The notes under the pieces were generated by a model that was not told where the DNA came from, ran no database searches, and saw only the letters and a list, made by a program, of their open reading frames with translations. Positions 41,349 to 50,156 of a stretch of DNA of 64,000 nt are shown piece by piece. The translations under genes and the position numbers were made by a program. The stretch's first letter is position 1; each line of letters opens with the position of its first letter. The stretch is taken from NCBI GenBank assembly GCA_946413655.1, contig CAMKLO010000005.1, forward strand, positions 29,150 through 93,149, read 5' to 3'. Source of the DNA: an uncultured Fibrobacter sp. (GTDB lineage: Bacteria > Fibrobacterota > Fibrobacteria > Fibrobacterales > Fibrobacteraceae).

Positions 41349-42397
41349 CTATATATCCCCGCCAACGGTTGATTCACGATGACGCTTATTGGGGAATACT
41401 TGATGATAAAGTAAATAACCGCAATGAGCGCAACCGAAAACGATGTCATCGCGCTGTTGAAAAGAATGTATTGCGGGTCGCTTACCGGAAGATTGTAAAC
41501 GTTTGCCCACCATTCAGGACAAAGTTTGGACCGGAATAGCGGGAACGCCAGAATTTGATGGAATGCCAAAAGAGCGAGGTTCATTTCGACAGGTTTTGCA
41601 AAAACTGGGTTTGTAATCCCGCGGCAGATGAGGATAAAGCCGATTGAACCCATGACGGCGTTGGGCAGTATAAGGTAATACGGCATGAAGTAGCGAGAGA
41701 ACATTTCCAAATGGCGATGCTCAATCTCGTAATGGTATTGACTGATAAAATAAGTGCCAGTCATCAAGGCAAGTCCAATAAGGAGAGCGCGGATGCGTTT
41801 CTTTGTGACAAAGTTGTACAGTCCAGAAAGCTTTTGATGGTGAAATGCAAATCCTACATAGGTAAAGATTGTCCCGAAAAACGCCGCATCAAAATTCCAA
41901 ACTAATGCGACATTGTGGAACTGATTGAATAGAATGCCTATTCCCAAGAGCAAAAGCGACAATATACCCATGAGCCATAGTCTGCCTTTGGCTAAACGGT
42001 GGAATCCAAAGAGAATGATGTCGGTAAAGAATAGTGCCGGCAAGAACCAGATAGCGAACAACCTCATTTGGTTGATGACGTTTGCTATCCCTATGATGAT
42101 GAAATGGTCGGGAATTGGATTGTTGAGTAGCCATTTGACAAATAAATCGAGTAAAACGCAAATGATACCTAGCCCGAACATCGGAACAATGTAGCGCTGG
42201 AGCTTTTTGACAAGAAAGTCGCCAAACTTTTGGCCCTCGATTTTTAGCGTCATCCCGTTCAGAACAAAGAATACAGGCAGGTGAAATGCAAATACAAAGG
42301 CTACAAAATTGCTTTCCTTGACGCTATGCGTGAACACGACTAAAATCATGGCAAGGAACTTGGCGACGTCAATATATTCGATTCTTTTCGGTTTCAT
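41327..42397 (-). CDS. Acyltransferase 3 family membrane protein
   Basis: This 356-aa integral membrane protein has about ten helices. The N-terminal RIEYIDVAKFLAMILVVFTHS carries the conserved His of the acyltransferase-3 (OafA/WecH) family; FAFHLPVFFVLNGM and WFLPALFFTDIIL are further family blocks. It would transfer an acetyl or similar acyl group to a sugar of a surface glycan. Its C-terminal tail (RRETSDE) is encoded by a 7-bp repeat array, so the original end may have been different. It is divergent from the GtrA operon and may modify that operon's product. Confidence 0.85.
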   Translation of the reverse strand: MKPKRIEYIDVAKFLAMILVVFTHSVKESNFVAFVFAFHLPVFFVLNGMTLKIEGQKFGDFLVKKLQRYIVPMFGLGIICVLLDLFVKWLLNNPIPDHFIIIGIANVINQMRLFAIWFLPALFFTDIILFGFHRLAKGRLWLMGILSLLLLGIGILFNQFHNVALVWNFDAAFFGTIFTYVGFAFHHQKLSGLYNFVTKKRIRALLIGLALMTGTYFISQYHYEIEHRHLEMFSRYFMPYYLILPNAVMGSIGFILICRGITNPVFAKPVEMNLALLAFHQILAFPLFRSKLCPEWWANVYNLPVSDPQYILFNSAMTSFSVALIAVIYFIIKYSPISVIVNQPLAGIYRRETSDE

Positions 42398-42567
42398 ACT
42401 GGATTTTTAAGATTTTTCTCAAAAATAAAAATTTTTTGATGCTTGGAATTTACAAAATAACGGCTATAAAATACGTTGCGTGTTATATGCAACAAGTAGA
42501 ACAAAATTAACGTTATTTCTGGCTGCAAAGAAGATTTTTTACGTAGAAAATTGTTATTATTTCACCC
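42398..42567. promoter_or_regulatory. AT-rich divergent intergenic region, with an inverted repeat
   Basis: TATTTTTG (minus direction, about 25 nt upstream of the acyltransferase) and TATTAT (42555-42560, 7 nt before the gtrA ATG) are promoter-like. GTTGC...GCAAC (near 42475-42493) is a small inverted repeat between them. No gene is seen. Confidence 0.35.
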
Positions 42568-43020
42568 ATGCAAAATGAAAGTTTCGTTAGACGGCTTTGG
42601 AGAAGGATGCCCCGCAATTCCCTGATGGGCCAGTTTGTGCGCTATCTTGTGACAGGTGGGCTTGCCTTTGTTGTGGATTTTGGGCTTTTTGCACTTTGTC
42701 TTTACAAGTTTGAATGGCATTACTTGCTAGCAAATTTGGCTGGGCTTGTTGCTGGGCTTGTGCTCAATTACATCATGAGCATTGTTTGGGTATTTTCGGA
42801 ATGCAAACGCGTTCTCGAGAACAGAAAGACGGCGGAGTTCGGCATTTTTGCCGTGGTCGGGTTGGCGGGCGTCGGCATCAACCAACTGCTCATGTATTTG
42901 ATGGTGGGGCAATTCGGGTGGAACGAGATGGCTTCCAAAATTGTGGCGGCTGTCTTGGTGCTGATGTGGAATTTTGGTGCCCGAAAGATGATGCTTTTCC
43001 GGGAACGGAAAACGGCTTGA
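42568..43020 (+). CDS. GtrA-family membrane protein
   Basis: The 150-aa protein has four membrane helices. The GtrA signature FVRYLVTGGLAFVVDFGLF opens the first helix, and a C-terminal KIVAAVLVLMWNFGARKMMLF ends the last, as in the GtrA/DPMS-type family. GtrA-like proteins are proposed flippases of polyprenyl-phosphate sugars for surface glycan modification. It starts a five-gene forward operon (gtrA, FAD oxidoreductase, three GT-C-like proteins). The sugar is unknown. Confidence 0.88.
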   Translation: MQNESFVRRLWRRMPRNSLMGQFVRYLVTGGLAFVVDFGLFALCLYKFEWHYLLANLAGLVAGLVLNYIMSIVWVFSECKRVLENRKTAEFGIFAVVGLAGVGINQLLMYLMVGQFGWNEMASKIVAAVLVLMWNFGARKMMLFRERKTA

Positions 43021-43052
43021 TTTTAGAATATAAATATTATAGGAAGGATTGA

Positions 43053-44693
43053 ATGACTACTGAAAAAGAATTTAAGAAAATTGCTGTAATTGCTGGTGCA
43101 GGCCCTGCGGGTTTAACCGCGGCGTTGGAACTTTTGCGAACGACAGATGTTAAACCTGTGATTTTTGAAGCAGAAGACGTCATTGGCGGTATCTCGCGTA
43201 CGGCGCGCTACAACGGCAACCGCATGGATATTGGCGGTCACCGCTTTTTTAGCAAGAGCGATACGGTAATGGATTGGTGGCAGGGGATTTTGCCGCTCCA
43301 GGGTGTTGCAAGTAAGGATGACATCGCGATTGGCCGCACGGTTCCGCTGGCGGACGGCGGCCCCGATCCGGAGAAGACGGACTACGTGATGCTTTGCCGC
43401 AGTCGCCTTTCGCGAATTCTCTTTTTGCGCAAGTTGTTCAATTACCCCATCAGCTTGAACGGTGACACGATTCGCAACCTTGGACTTTGGCGCATGATGA
43501 AAATTGGCCTTAGCTATATCAAGGTGCAGTTGATGCCTGCCCGCAAAGAAAATAGTCTCGAAGATTTTATGATTAACCGCTTCGGCGTGGAACTCTACCG
43601 CACGTTCTTCCGCGATTACACCGAAAAGGTGTGGGGCGTACCGTGCAGCAAGATTAGCCCCGACTGGGGCGGCCAGCGCATCAAGGGCCTCTCGATTACG
43701 AAAACCGTGGTGCATGCTGTCAAGCAGATTTTTGCCGGCAAGAAGAATGCGGAAGGTGCTGCTGACGGCGCCAACGGAGCAGACATCCGCCAGAAGGACA
43801 CGGAAACTAGCCTTATCGGACAGTTCCTTTACCCGAAATTCGGTCCGGGACAGCTTTGGGAAACGGTTGCCGAGAAGGTGCAGGAAATGGGCGGCAAGAT
43901 TGTTATGAACGCCCGCGTGGTTGGCGTGAATCGCGACGGAACTGGTAAATGTGTCGAAAGTGTCGTCGTGGATTACGGACGCTATACGGAAACGGTCCCG
44001 TGCGATTACTTCCTCTCGACGATGCCGGTGAAAGAACTCGTCGCCGCAATGGATAACGAAAAGAATCCCGTGCCCTCCGAAGTGCGCCGCGTCTCTGACG
44101 GTCTCGTCTATCGCGACTTCATTACCGTGGGCCTCCTTTTGGACAAACTTGAAATCAAGAATCCGGCAAAGCCGGGTACACCCGAAAGCAAGCTCAAGTT
44201 CGTTGCCGACAACTGGATTTACGTGCAGGAATCCGACGTGAAACTTGGCCGTATTCAGATATTCAACAACTGGAGCCCGTATCTTGTCGCCGACCCTGAA
44301 AAAGTGTGGATAGGCCTTGAATACTTTGCCACCGAAGGCGATGATATGTGGAACATGCCCGATGCGGACTTCATCAAGTTCGCGATTGCGGAACTCGACA
44401 AGATTGACGTGGCAAGGCCCGAGTCTGTTCGCGATTCCGTGGTGTTCCACATCAAGAAGGCCTACCCTGCCTACTTCGGTACTTATGGTGAGTTCGACAA
44501 AGTCCGTGAATATGTGGACCCGATTGATAATTTGTTCCTAATGGGCCGCAATGGCATGCACAAGTATAACAACATGGACCACAGCATGCTCGCCGCCATG
44601 GAAGTTGTCAAGTGCATCCGCGAAGGTTGCAGCGACAAGACTGCGCTTTGGAGCGTGAACAGCGAAGAGGAATACCACGAAGGTAAAAAGTAA
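43053..44693 (+). CDS. FAD-dependent oxidoreductase, amine-oxidase/UDP-galactopyranose-mutase-like
   Basis: This 546-aa flavoprotein has an N-terminal Rossmann motif [17 protein letters not shown] and the second dinucleotide block [24 protein letters not shown], similar to UDP-galactopyranose mutases and protoporphyrinogen-oxidase-like proteins. [20 protein letters not shown] and [20 protein letters not shown] are typical of the group found in glycan loci. AAGGA lies 6 nt before the ATG. Its place between a GtrA protein and membrane glycosyltransferases suggests sugar ring contraction or lipid-linked sugar oxidation. The exact reaction is open. Confidence 0.8.
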   Translation: MTTEKEFKKIAVIAGAGPAGLTAALELLRTTDVKPVIFEAEDVIGGISRTARYNGNRMDIGGHRFFSKSDTVMDWWQGILPLQGVASKDDIAIGRTVPLADGGPDPEKTDYVMLCRSRLSRILFLRKLFNYPISLNGDTIRNLGLWRMMKIGLSYIKVQLMPARKENSLEDFMINRFGVELYRTFFRDYTEKVWGVPCSKISPDWGGQRIKGLSITKTVVHAVKQIFAGKKNAEGAADGANGADIRQKDTETSLIGQFLYPKFGPGQLWETVAEKVQEMGGKIVMNARVVGVNRDGTGKCVESVVVDYGRYTETVPCDYFLSTMPVKELVAAMDNEKNPVPSEVRRVSDGLVYRDFITVGLLLDKLEIKNPAKPGTPESKLKFVADNWIYVQESDVKLGRIQIFNNWSPYLVADPEKVWIGLEYFATEGDDMWNMPDADFIKFAIAELDKIDVARPESVRDSVVFHIKKAYPAYFGTYGEFDKVREYVDPIDNLFLMGRNGMHKYNNMDHSMLAAMEVVKCIREGCSDKTALWSVNSEEEYHEGKK

Positions 44694-46426
44694 TGCGAAG
44701 TTTCGTTAAGCGGGAACTACCCTTGATTCTAGGGATGGCTCTTTTTGTCGTCCTCTCGTATGTGTTTAATCCAGAAATAAAGAATGTCGTGCTGCACCGG
44801 CAAGGGACCGATTCTGCAACGGTTATGCCGGTAAGCGTTCCGATGGAAGATGGAGAAAACTTTACTGTTGAAATGGATGTTTCCGCTGGCTTTGCAAGCA
44901 ATTTTTACTTGAATATCCATCCTGATGATTGCGTTACAGATTTTGTTGTTAATGATGTGAAGTTGCCGTTTGAGCGCTATCCTGGTTATTGTGACTGGAA
45001 TCGGGGCTTTATCCTAAACAAAGCTGAAATCGTAAAGAATCTAGGCAAGGATGTTTCTGATTTGCACATTAAGATCTCGCTGCAGAATAGCGGGGGCCCC
45101 GGCGGCCTCACTGCTGTCATTAACGGCGGTGGATTTTGGTTAGGCTTTTTCTCGGTGATGTTTTTCTTGCTGCTTGGCGCGCTCATCTTTTTGATTGGAG
45201 CCCGTCTTAAGCTAAGACGCAGCTTGCTTCTCGTTTTCTTTATCGGGCTTGTTTTGCGCGTAGGCTACACCAGTGAAACGTCCTATGGCCAACGTGGGCA
45301 CGACGTAGGTGGCCATGAGCATTACATGAAGATTGTTGCGGAAGAAAATCGCATTCCCTCATCGGATGATTGCTGGACTTGCTACCATCCGCCTGTTTAT
45401 TTTGTCATGAGTGCAGGCGTGTGGAAATTGTCTAATCTTATGAAATGCTCGCCGCAGAATGCCGTCAAGTGGTTTGATTTCCTCATTTCGCTTGTTGCGC
45501 TCGGCTTTGGACTTGCTTGCCTCAAAAACGTGTTGAGTGGAACACCGCTCTTTGCAGCAGAGCTTTTGTGGAGTGTCTGGCCGAGTTTTATTTTGGCTTC
45601 GCCACGGCTCGGGAACGACATCCTCTTTTACGCGATGCATGCGGTCGCGTTGTGGGGTTGCCTCAAGTACGTCCGCACAAGCTACGGAAAGTATTTCATT
45701 GTTGCGGTTGTGGCGTCGTTTATCGCCTATTGGACAAAATCGACGGCGGTCATCACCTTTGGTGTTCTCGGGCTTACAGCTTTACTCATGCTTTTCAAGA
45801 ATCCACGTGCCTGGAGCCGCTCAGAACGCGTTGGCGTAGGGCTCTTTTTGGCCGCCTCTATTACGGTGGCGTGCGTTGCCTTGACGCATGATGTCGTTGG
45901 AAACGCAGGTGGTAACGACAACACCGTACTTGTCCGCAATGATCCGGGGAATTTCCTCTTCTTCGATTTCAAGACGTTCTTGACGCAACCTTATACAGAC
46001 CCGTGGCACGATGAACTCGGTCGCCAGTTCTTCTGGAATTACCTCGCGAAGACTTCGCTGTTCGGTGAATTTAAGTTGTTGACAACGCCCAAGGGACTTT
46101 GGCTTGCCTCCATTATAAGCGCCTGCTTTGTGGCCTTACTCGGTTTTGGACTTCGCGGATTATGGAAATCCCGTTGGGACAAAGTTCAAGTGGTGTTGGC
46201 TGTACAAGCGTTCCTTTTCTTTGCGGCGATGATTACGCTCCGCTTGAAATACCCGTTCTCCTGCAGCAACGATTTCCGCTACATTGTGCCCGTCCTTTTG
46301 AGTTGCCTGCCCTGGGCGGCCTTGGGTTTTTGCGGAGATGGGTCATCGAGAATACTTAAAGTTTGCGGCTGGGGCACAGTTGTGCTGTTTGCTGCTTGCA
46401 GTTCCATTTTATTGTTGAGTTTATAA
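44693..46426 (+). CDS. GT-C (ArnT/PMT-like) membrane glycosyltransferase, paralogue 1
   Basis: The 577-aa protein has an N-terminal helix, a periplasmic domain of about 110 residues (MPVSVPMEDGENFTVEMDVS, HPDDCVTDFVV), then about ten helices. In the first loop after the membrane part GHDVGGHEHYMKIVAEEN and SDDCWTCYHPPVYF resemble the Asp-bearing acceptor loop of GT39/ArnT enzymes. It probably transfers a sugar from a polyprenyl-phosphate donor on the outer face of the inner membrane. It overlaps the previous gene by one base (TAATG). It is a paralogue of the 48208 gene. Confidence 0.75.
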   Translation: MRSFVKRELPLILGMALFVVLSYVFNPEIKNVVLHRQGTDSATVMPVSVPMEDGENFTVEMDVSAGFASNFYLNIHPDDCVTDFVVNDVKLPFERYPGYCDWNRGFILNKAEIVKNLGKDVSDLHIKISLQNSGGPGGLTAVINGGGFWLGFFSVMFFLLLGALIFLIGARLKLRRSLLLVFFIGLVLRVGYTSETSYGQRGHDVGGHEHYMKIVAEENRIPSSDDCWTCYHPPVYFVMSAGVWKLSNLMKCSPQNAVKWFDFLISLVALGFGLACLKNVLSGTPLFAAELLWSVWPSFILASPRLGNDILFYAMHAVALWGCLKYVRTSYGKYFIVAVVASFIAYWTKSTAVITFGVLGLTALLMLFKNPRAWSRSERVGVGLFLAASITVACVALTHDVVGNAGGNDNTVLVRNDPGNFLFFDFKTFLTQPYTDPWHDELGRQFFWNYLAKTSLFGEFKLLTTPKGLWLASIISACFVALLGFGLRGLWKSRWDKVQVVLAVQAFLFFAAMITLRLKYPFSCSNDFRYIVPVLLSCLPWAALGFCGDGSSRILKVCGWGTVVLFAACSSILLLSL

Positions 46427-46427
46427 T

Positions 46428-48170
46428 ATGTTCATGTATAAGTTCCGAAACAACTTGAAACTATTTATACTTTGGGGCACGATTTGCTTGCTCGCCAATG
46501 TTATTTGTACTGCAAGTACTCCTTACGATGGAGATCAGAGTTTTTGGGTGGGCTGGGTCCGACAGCTGATGGACGGTGGTTTTGGTGGATTCAATGGGAA
46601 CTACCCGCCGCTCTATGTCTTTTGGCTTTGGGTCGTTGCACAAATCCATGCTCTTTTGAATTTTACGGTCGATAAAACTTTTTTCTTGAAGTTTATTTGT
46701 CTTTGGCCGGTGTTTTTCTCGCACTTGTTCCTTGTCGATTGGCTTTGCCGTATTACGGAAAAATTCAATTATCCGCAATGGAAAAAACATCTGTTGCTCG
46801 CTTTTGTCGCCTTGAATCCGGCCTTGTTGATGAATGGCCCTGTATGGGGACAGGTGGATTTATTTCCGGTTGTGCTTGCTGTTCTTGCAATTTATTGCAT
46901 TAGTCGTCCGCGTTATATATTTCTCGCTTCGATGTTGTACTTGCTCTCGCTACTGGCGAAGTTCCAGATGATTGCGTTCTTGCCTATCTTTGGCGGCCTC
47001 TTTATCCGCCACTGGAGAACGTCTTGGAAGGGGCTTCCGCTTGCAATTGTTGGTGCCGTGATTGTTTTGCTCCCGTTCGCCATTGGCGGAAACCTCTTGC
47101 CCATGCTTACGAGAGCGTATGTGCAGACGACAAGTCAGTATCCGTATGCGACTATGAATGCTGCTAATTTGTGGATTCTGCTTGTGGGAAACGCGGCTCC
47201 GGACAATGTCCCGATTTGGGGTGTGAGTGCCGATGGCATAGGCGCGTTGCTGAAGCCGTCGAATCTTGGAAGAATCCTTTTTGTCCTGGTTTCTGTATTT
47301 GTCCTGGTGAAATCTATTCTTTGCAAGAACATTCGGACTGCGTTTGCGCTTTGTTCATTGAACGGTCTTGCTTTTTTCATGTTGTTACCGGGAATGCATG
47401 AACGTTATTTGCTGTATGCTGTGCCCATGGCGATTTGTTGGTTCGTGTGGGATATGCGTCGTGGCGGAATCCCTTGCCTTTTGATTACGCTTGTCGCTTC
47501 GTTGAATGTAAACTTGATCAATCCGTTCCGGGGTAACGATGTGTGGAACACGTTATCGGTGGCGGGATGCATTGCTTTAATCATATTGCTTTGTACCGTT
47601 GCTATGCCGAACGTAATAAATAAGGTTGTATGTGAAATAAAAAAGGTTCCGTTCCCGTCGTGGACGCCGTATGCGCTGCTGTCTTTAATCCTTTTGGTGG
47701 AAGGCGGTTATATCGCTTACCGTAATAGGCCGGTTGTTGCTCCGAAAGGTGAAAACATCGTCCTTCTGGAAAATTTGAGCATACGCCAGTCAGAACAGGG
47801 CTACGGAACGCCGAAGATAAACCGGTCTGTAGATTCGCACATGCTGATTGTAGGGAAACGGGTCTATAAAAATGGTTTGGGAACGCATGCCCCGTCGAAA
47901 TTTGTTTATGAACTTCCGAATAATGCGGACACGCTGTTTATTGGCGCCGGAATTGATGACGAATGTTATGACCAAGGTAGTGCCATATTTATTATAAGGG
48001 TTGACGGTAAAGAAGTTTGGCGCAGTCCATTAGTGCGCGGCGTAGATTCAGCCTTCTTTACTCAGGTTCCGTTACAAGGTGCGACATTGCTGGAACTTGA
48101 AACGGATCCGGACGGTCCCAATAACTGTGACCATACCGACTGGCTGAATGGTTATATCAAATTAAAGTAA
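46428..48170 (+). CDS. GT-C-like membrane protein with C-terminal NPCBM domain
   Basis: The 580-aa protein has about eleven membrane helices in residues 10-430; the loop DGDQSFWVGWVRQLMDGG with an Asp and the WGQVDLFPVVLAVLAIY helix resemble GT-C mannosyl or glucosyltransferases. Residues 440-580 form an NPCBM/NEW2 domain: GTPKINRSVDSHMLIVGKR, NGLGTHAPSKFVYELP, IGAGIDDECYDQGSAIFI. This beta-sandwich binds carbohydrate in glycosidases and here would lie in the periplasm, maybe holding the acceptor glycan. It starts 2 nt after the preceding gene. The fusion is uncommon. Confidence 0.75.
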   Translation: MFMYKFRNNLKLFILWGTICLLANVICTASTPYDGDQSFWVGWVRQLMDGGFGGFNGNYPPLYVFWLWVVAQIHALLNFTVDKTFFLKFICLWPVFFSHLFLVDWLCRITEKFNYPQWKKHLLLAFVALNPALLMNGPVWGQVDLFPVVLAVLAIYCISRPRYIFLASMLYLLSLLAKFQMIAFLPIFGGLFIRHWRTSWKGLPLAIVGAVIVLLPFAIGGNLLPMLTRAYVQTTSQYPYATMNAANLWILLVGNAAPDNVPIWGVSADGIGALLKPSNLGRILFVLVSVFVLVKSILCKNIRTAFALCSLNGLAFFMLLPGMHERYLLYAVPMAICWFVWDMRRGGIPCLLITLVASLNVNLINPFRGNDVWNTLSVAGCIALIILLCTVAMPNVINKVVCEIKKVPFPSWTPYALLSLILLVEGGYIAYRNRPVVAPKGENIVLLENLSIRQSEQGYGTPKINRSVDSHMLIVGKRVYKNGLGTHAPSKFVYELPNNADTLFIGAGIDDECYDQGSAIFIIRVDGKEVWRSPLVRGVDSAFFTQVPLQGATLLELETDPDGPNNCDHTDWLNGYIKLK

Positions 48171-48207
48171 ATGAATTCGCACAATTTAATAATGGAAAAA
48201 ATCAATT

Positions 48208-49950
48208 ATGAAATACATCAAGACACCTGAATTTATTGCTGTTGCTTGTTTTATCCTCTTCTTTGTTTTGGGGATTATAAGCAAAATTTCCATTGAGAAT
48301 GTAAGCTTTGTGCAGAACGGAACTTCTGAAAAAGTTTCCATTCCGCTTCTTAGGGATATCGAAGTCAATAATCCGTTCAATATGGAATTTGACGTGGTTA
48401 GTCCGTTCAATTTCTCTTATGATTTGATGATAGTTCCCGACGATTGTGCGGATCGTATCAAAATAGGTGAGCATGCGATGGATCTTTCGGATGTCCGTGG
48501 CCATTGCGACTATTCAAAGGGATTTACGCTAGGTGATAGTGTGCTTGCTCCTTATCGTCAAGGAGAAAAAACGCATTATTCGGTGACGTTGCATAATGGT
48601 GGCGGTCCCGGTGGATTTATGGCCTTTATAAAGATGAATTCTCTTGCTGGTCGTGTAATCCATGTTCTTGCTTTAATCTCGCTTGCGCTGTTCTTTGCTT
48701 TTGTCGCTCGACGTTTGCGGATGGGCAAAACCTTGATAGTCCTTCTCTTTTTGGGGATACTTTTCCGTTCGTTTTTCTACTTAGCCATTCCGTATAAAAC
48801 GTTTTCGATGGATGTGGAAGGGCATATTGAATATATTCAATACGTTATAAACAACCATTCCATTCCGGGTAATGATGAATGCTGGTCGTGCTACCATCCG
48901 CCTGTGTATTACATTGCTGCAGCGCCATCTTATGTTTTGGGTGAATACCTTGGGATGCAGGGAACCACGGGGCTTCAGGCCTTTAGCTTGTTACTTTCGG
49001 TACTGACAACATTCTTTGGCCTCCTGTTCCTGAAAAAGATTCTGGAACGAGGTCCTGCTTTAGTTTTGTCTTCGGCACTTTGGGTCTTTTGGCCGTTGAT
49101 GATTCTAGTTGCGCCCCGCATCGGGAATGACCAACTGTTTTTCTTTTTGCATGTTTTGTGCGTGTGGGCAGGAATCTGCTATGTCAAGGATTGCCGTGGA
49201 AAGTATTTGATAATGTCCGTCATTGCCGCTGCTCTTGCGATGTGGACTAAATCGACGGGGATTGTATCTCTTGGAATGGTTTTCGTGTTTGCGGTAAGTG
49301 GATTCTTCGCAAATCGTCGTTGGCAATCGCTGTCGAAGTCCGAAATTATTTCGTGGATTTTGTTTGTTGCCGCTGCTATTCATTTTGCTGTTCGTAAGTT
49401 ATTGGGCGATGAACTTGTCGGAAATGCCAATGCCTTGAATTCGGGAATGAGAGTCCCGAATGAGACCGCCAACTATCTGTATTTTGATTTGCAGAATTTC
49501 TTGACGCAACCGTTTACAAGCGGTTGGAACAGCTCCATGGGGCGTGACTATTTCTGGAACTTTATGCTTAAAAGTTCGATGTTTGGCGAGTGGACAATGC
49601 TTTCGACTCCGGCGGGCCGCTTCTGGGCTACAATGATGAGTGTTTTCTTGCTTGGGCTTATCGTATATGCGATTCGCGGTTTTTGGAGAACGCGACTTAA
49701 TCTATCCCATTGGATACTTTTGTTGCAGGGAGTTGCTTTTATTTCTTCGCTGATGGCTCTGCGAATCAAGTATCCGTTTGGGTGCAGCAATGATTTCAGA
49801 TACATTCTGCCGGTTCTTTTAAGTTTCTGTCCGTTTGTTGCGATAGGTGTTACGTTGAAAGGTTCTTCTGTAAAATGGAAGGTCGTGGGCTATTCTCTAG
49901 TCTTTGCGTTTATTGTGAGCAGCAGCGTTTTATACATAATGCTGATGTAG
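48208..49950 (+). CDS. GT-C (ArnT/PMT-like) membrane glycosyltransferase, paralogue 2
   Basis: This 580-aa protein resembles the 44693 gene from end to end: an N-terminal helix and periplasmic domain (VPDDCADRIKIGEHAMDLS, HNGGGPGGFMAF versus NSGGPGGLTAV in paralogue 1), MDVEGHIEYIQYVINNHS, NDECWSCYHPPVYY, and CSNDFRYILPVLLSF near the end. About ten further helices. The donor is likely a polyprenyl-phosphate sugar. It closes the gtrA operon, 37 nt after the NPCBM gene. Two paralogues flanking an NPCBM-type transferase suggest successive sugar additions. Confidence 0.75.
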   Translation: MKYIKTPEFIAVACFILFFVLGIISKISIENVSFVQNGTSEKVSIPLLRDIEVNNPFNMEFDVVSPFNFSYDLMIVPDDCADRIKIGEHAMDLSDVRGHCDYSKGFTLGDSVLAPYRQGEKTHYSVTLHNGGGPGGFMAFIKMNSLAGRVIHVLALISLALFFAFVARRLRMGKTLIVLLFLGILFRSFFYLAIPYKTFSMDVEGHIEYIQYVINNHSIPGNDECWSCYHPPVYYIAAAPSYVLGEYLGMQGTTGLQAFSLLLSVLTTFFGLLFLKKILERGPALVLSSALWVFWPLMILVAPRIGNDQLFFFLHVLCVWAGICYVKDCRGKYLIMSVIAAALAMWTKSTGIVSLGMVFVFAVSGFFANRRWQSLSKSEIISWILFVAAAIHFAVRKLLGDELVGNANALNSGMRVPNETANYLYFDLQNFLTQPFTSGWNSSMGRDYFWNFMLKSSMFGEWTMLSTPAGRFWATMMSVFLLGLIVYAIRGFWRTRLNLSHWILLLQGVAFISSLMALRIKYPFGCSNDFRYILPVLLSFCPFVAIGVTLKGSSVKWKVVGYSLVFAFIVSSSVLYIMLM

Positions 49951-49978
49951 AAAACATTTTTATGTTTTGATGCTTGTC

Positions 49979-50005
49979 ATGCCCGCCACTGTGCGGGCAT
50001 CTTCT
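49979..50005 (+). terminator. GTCATGCCCGC palindrome, likely terminator of the gtrA operon
   Basis: ATGCCCGC (49979-49986) and GCGGGCAT (49993-50000) form an 8-bp stem with a 6-nt loop, followed by CTTCTATAT. It is the same repeat unit as after dinG. The remaining gap to 50156 is AT-rich with A and T runs and no gene. Confidence 0.5.
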
Positions 50006-50156
50006 ATATAAATGATTTTTTGTTGACGCCCCCAATAAAATAGTGCTGAAAAAGAACTTTAAAATCTTGCATAATGTTGTAAAAAAAAAACATTACAAAT
50101 TCAAATTTTATTGACAAAATAAAATAATAACATAGTTTAATAGTAAGAGGGATTTT

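Noticed and set aside
43113..44450. Antisense open frame (445 codons) inside the FAD oxidoreductase gene
   Set aside because: The sense frame has clear flavoprotein motifs; the reverse frame is His/Arg/Phe-rich and unstructured, as expected for a shadow.
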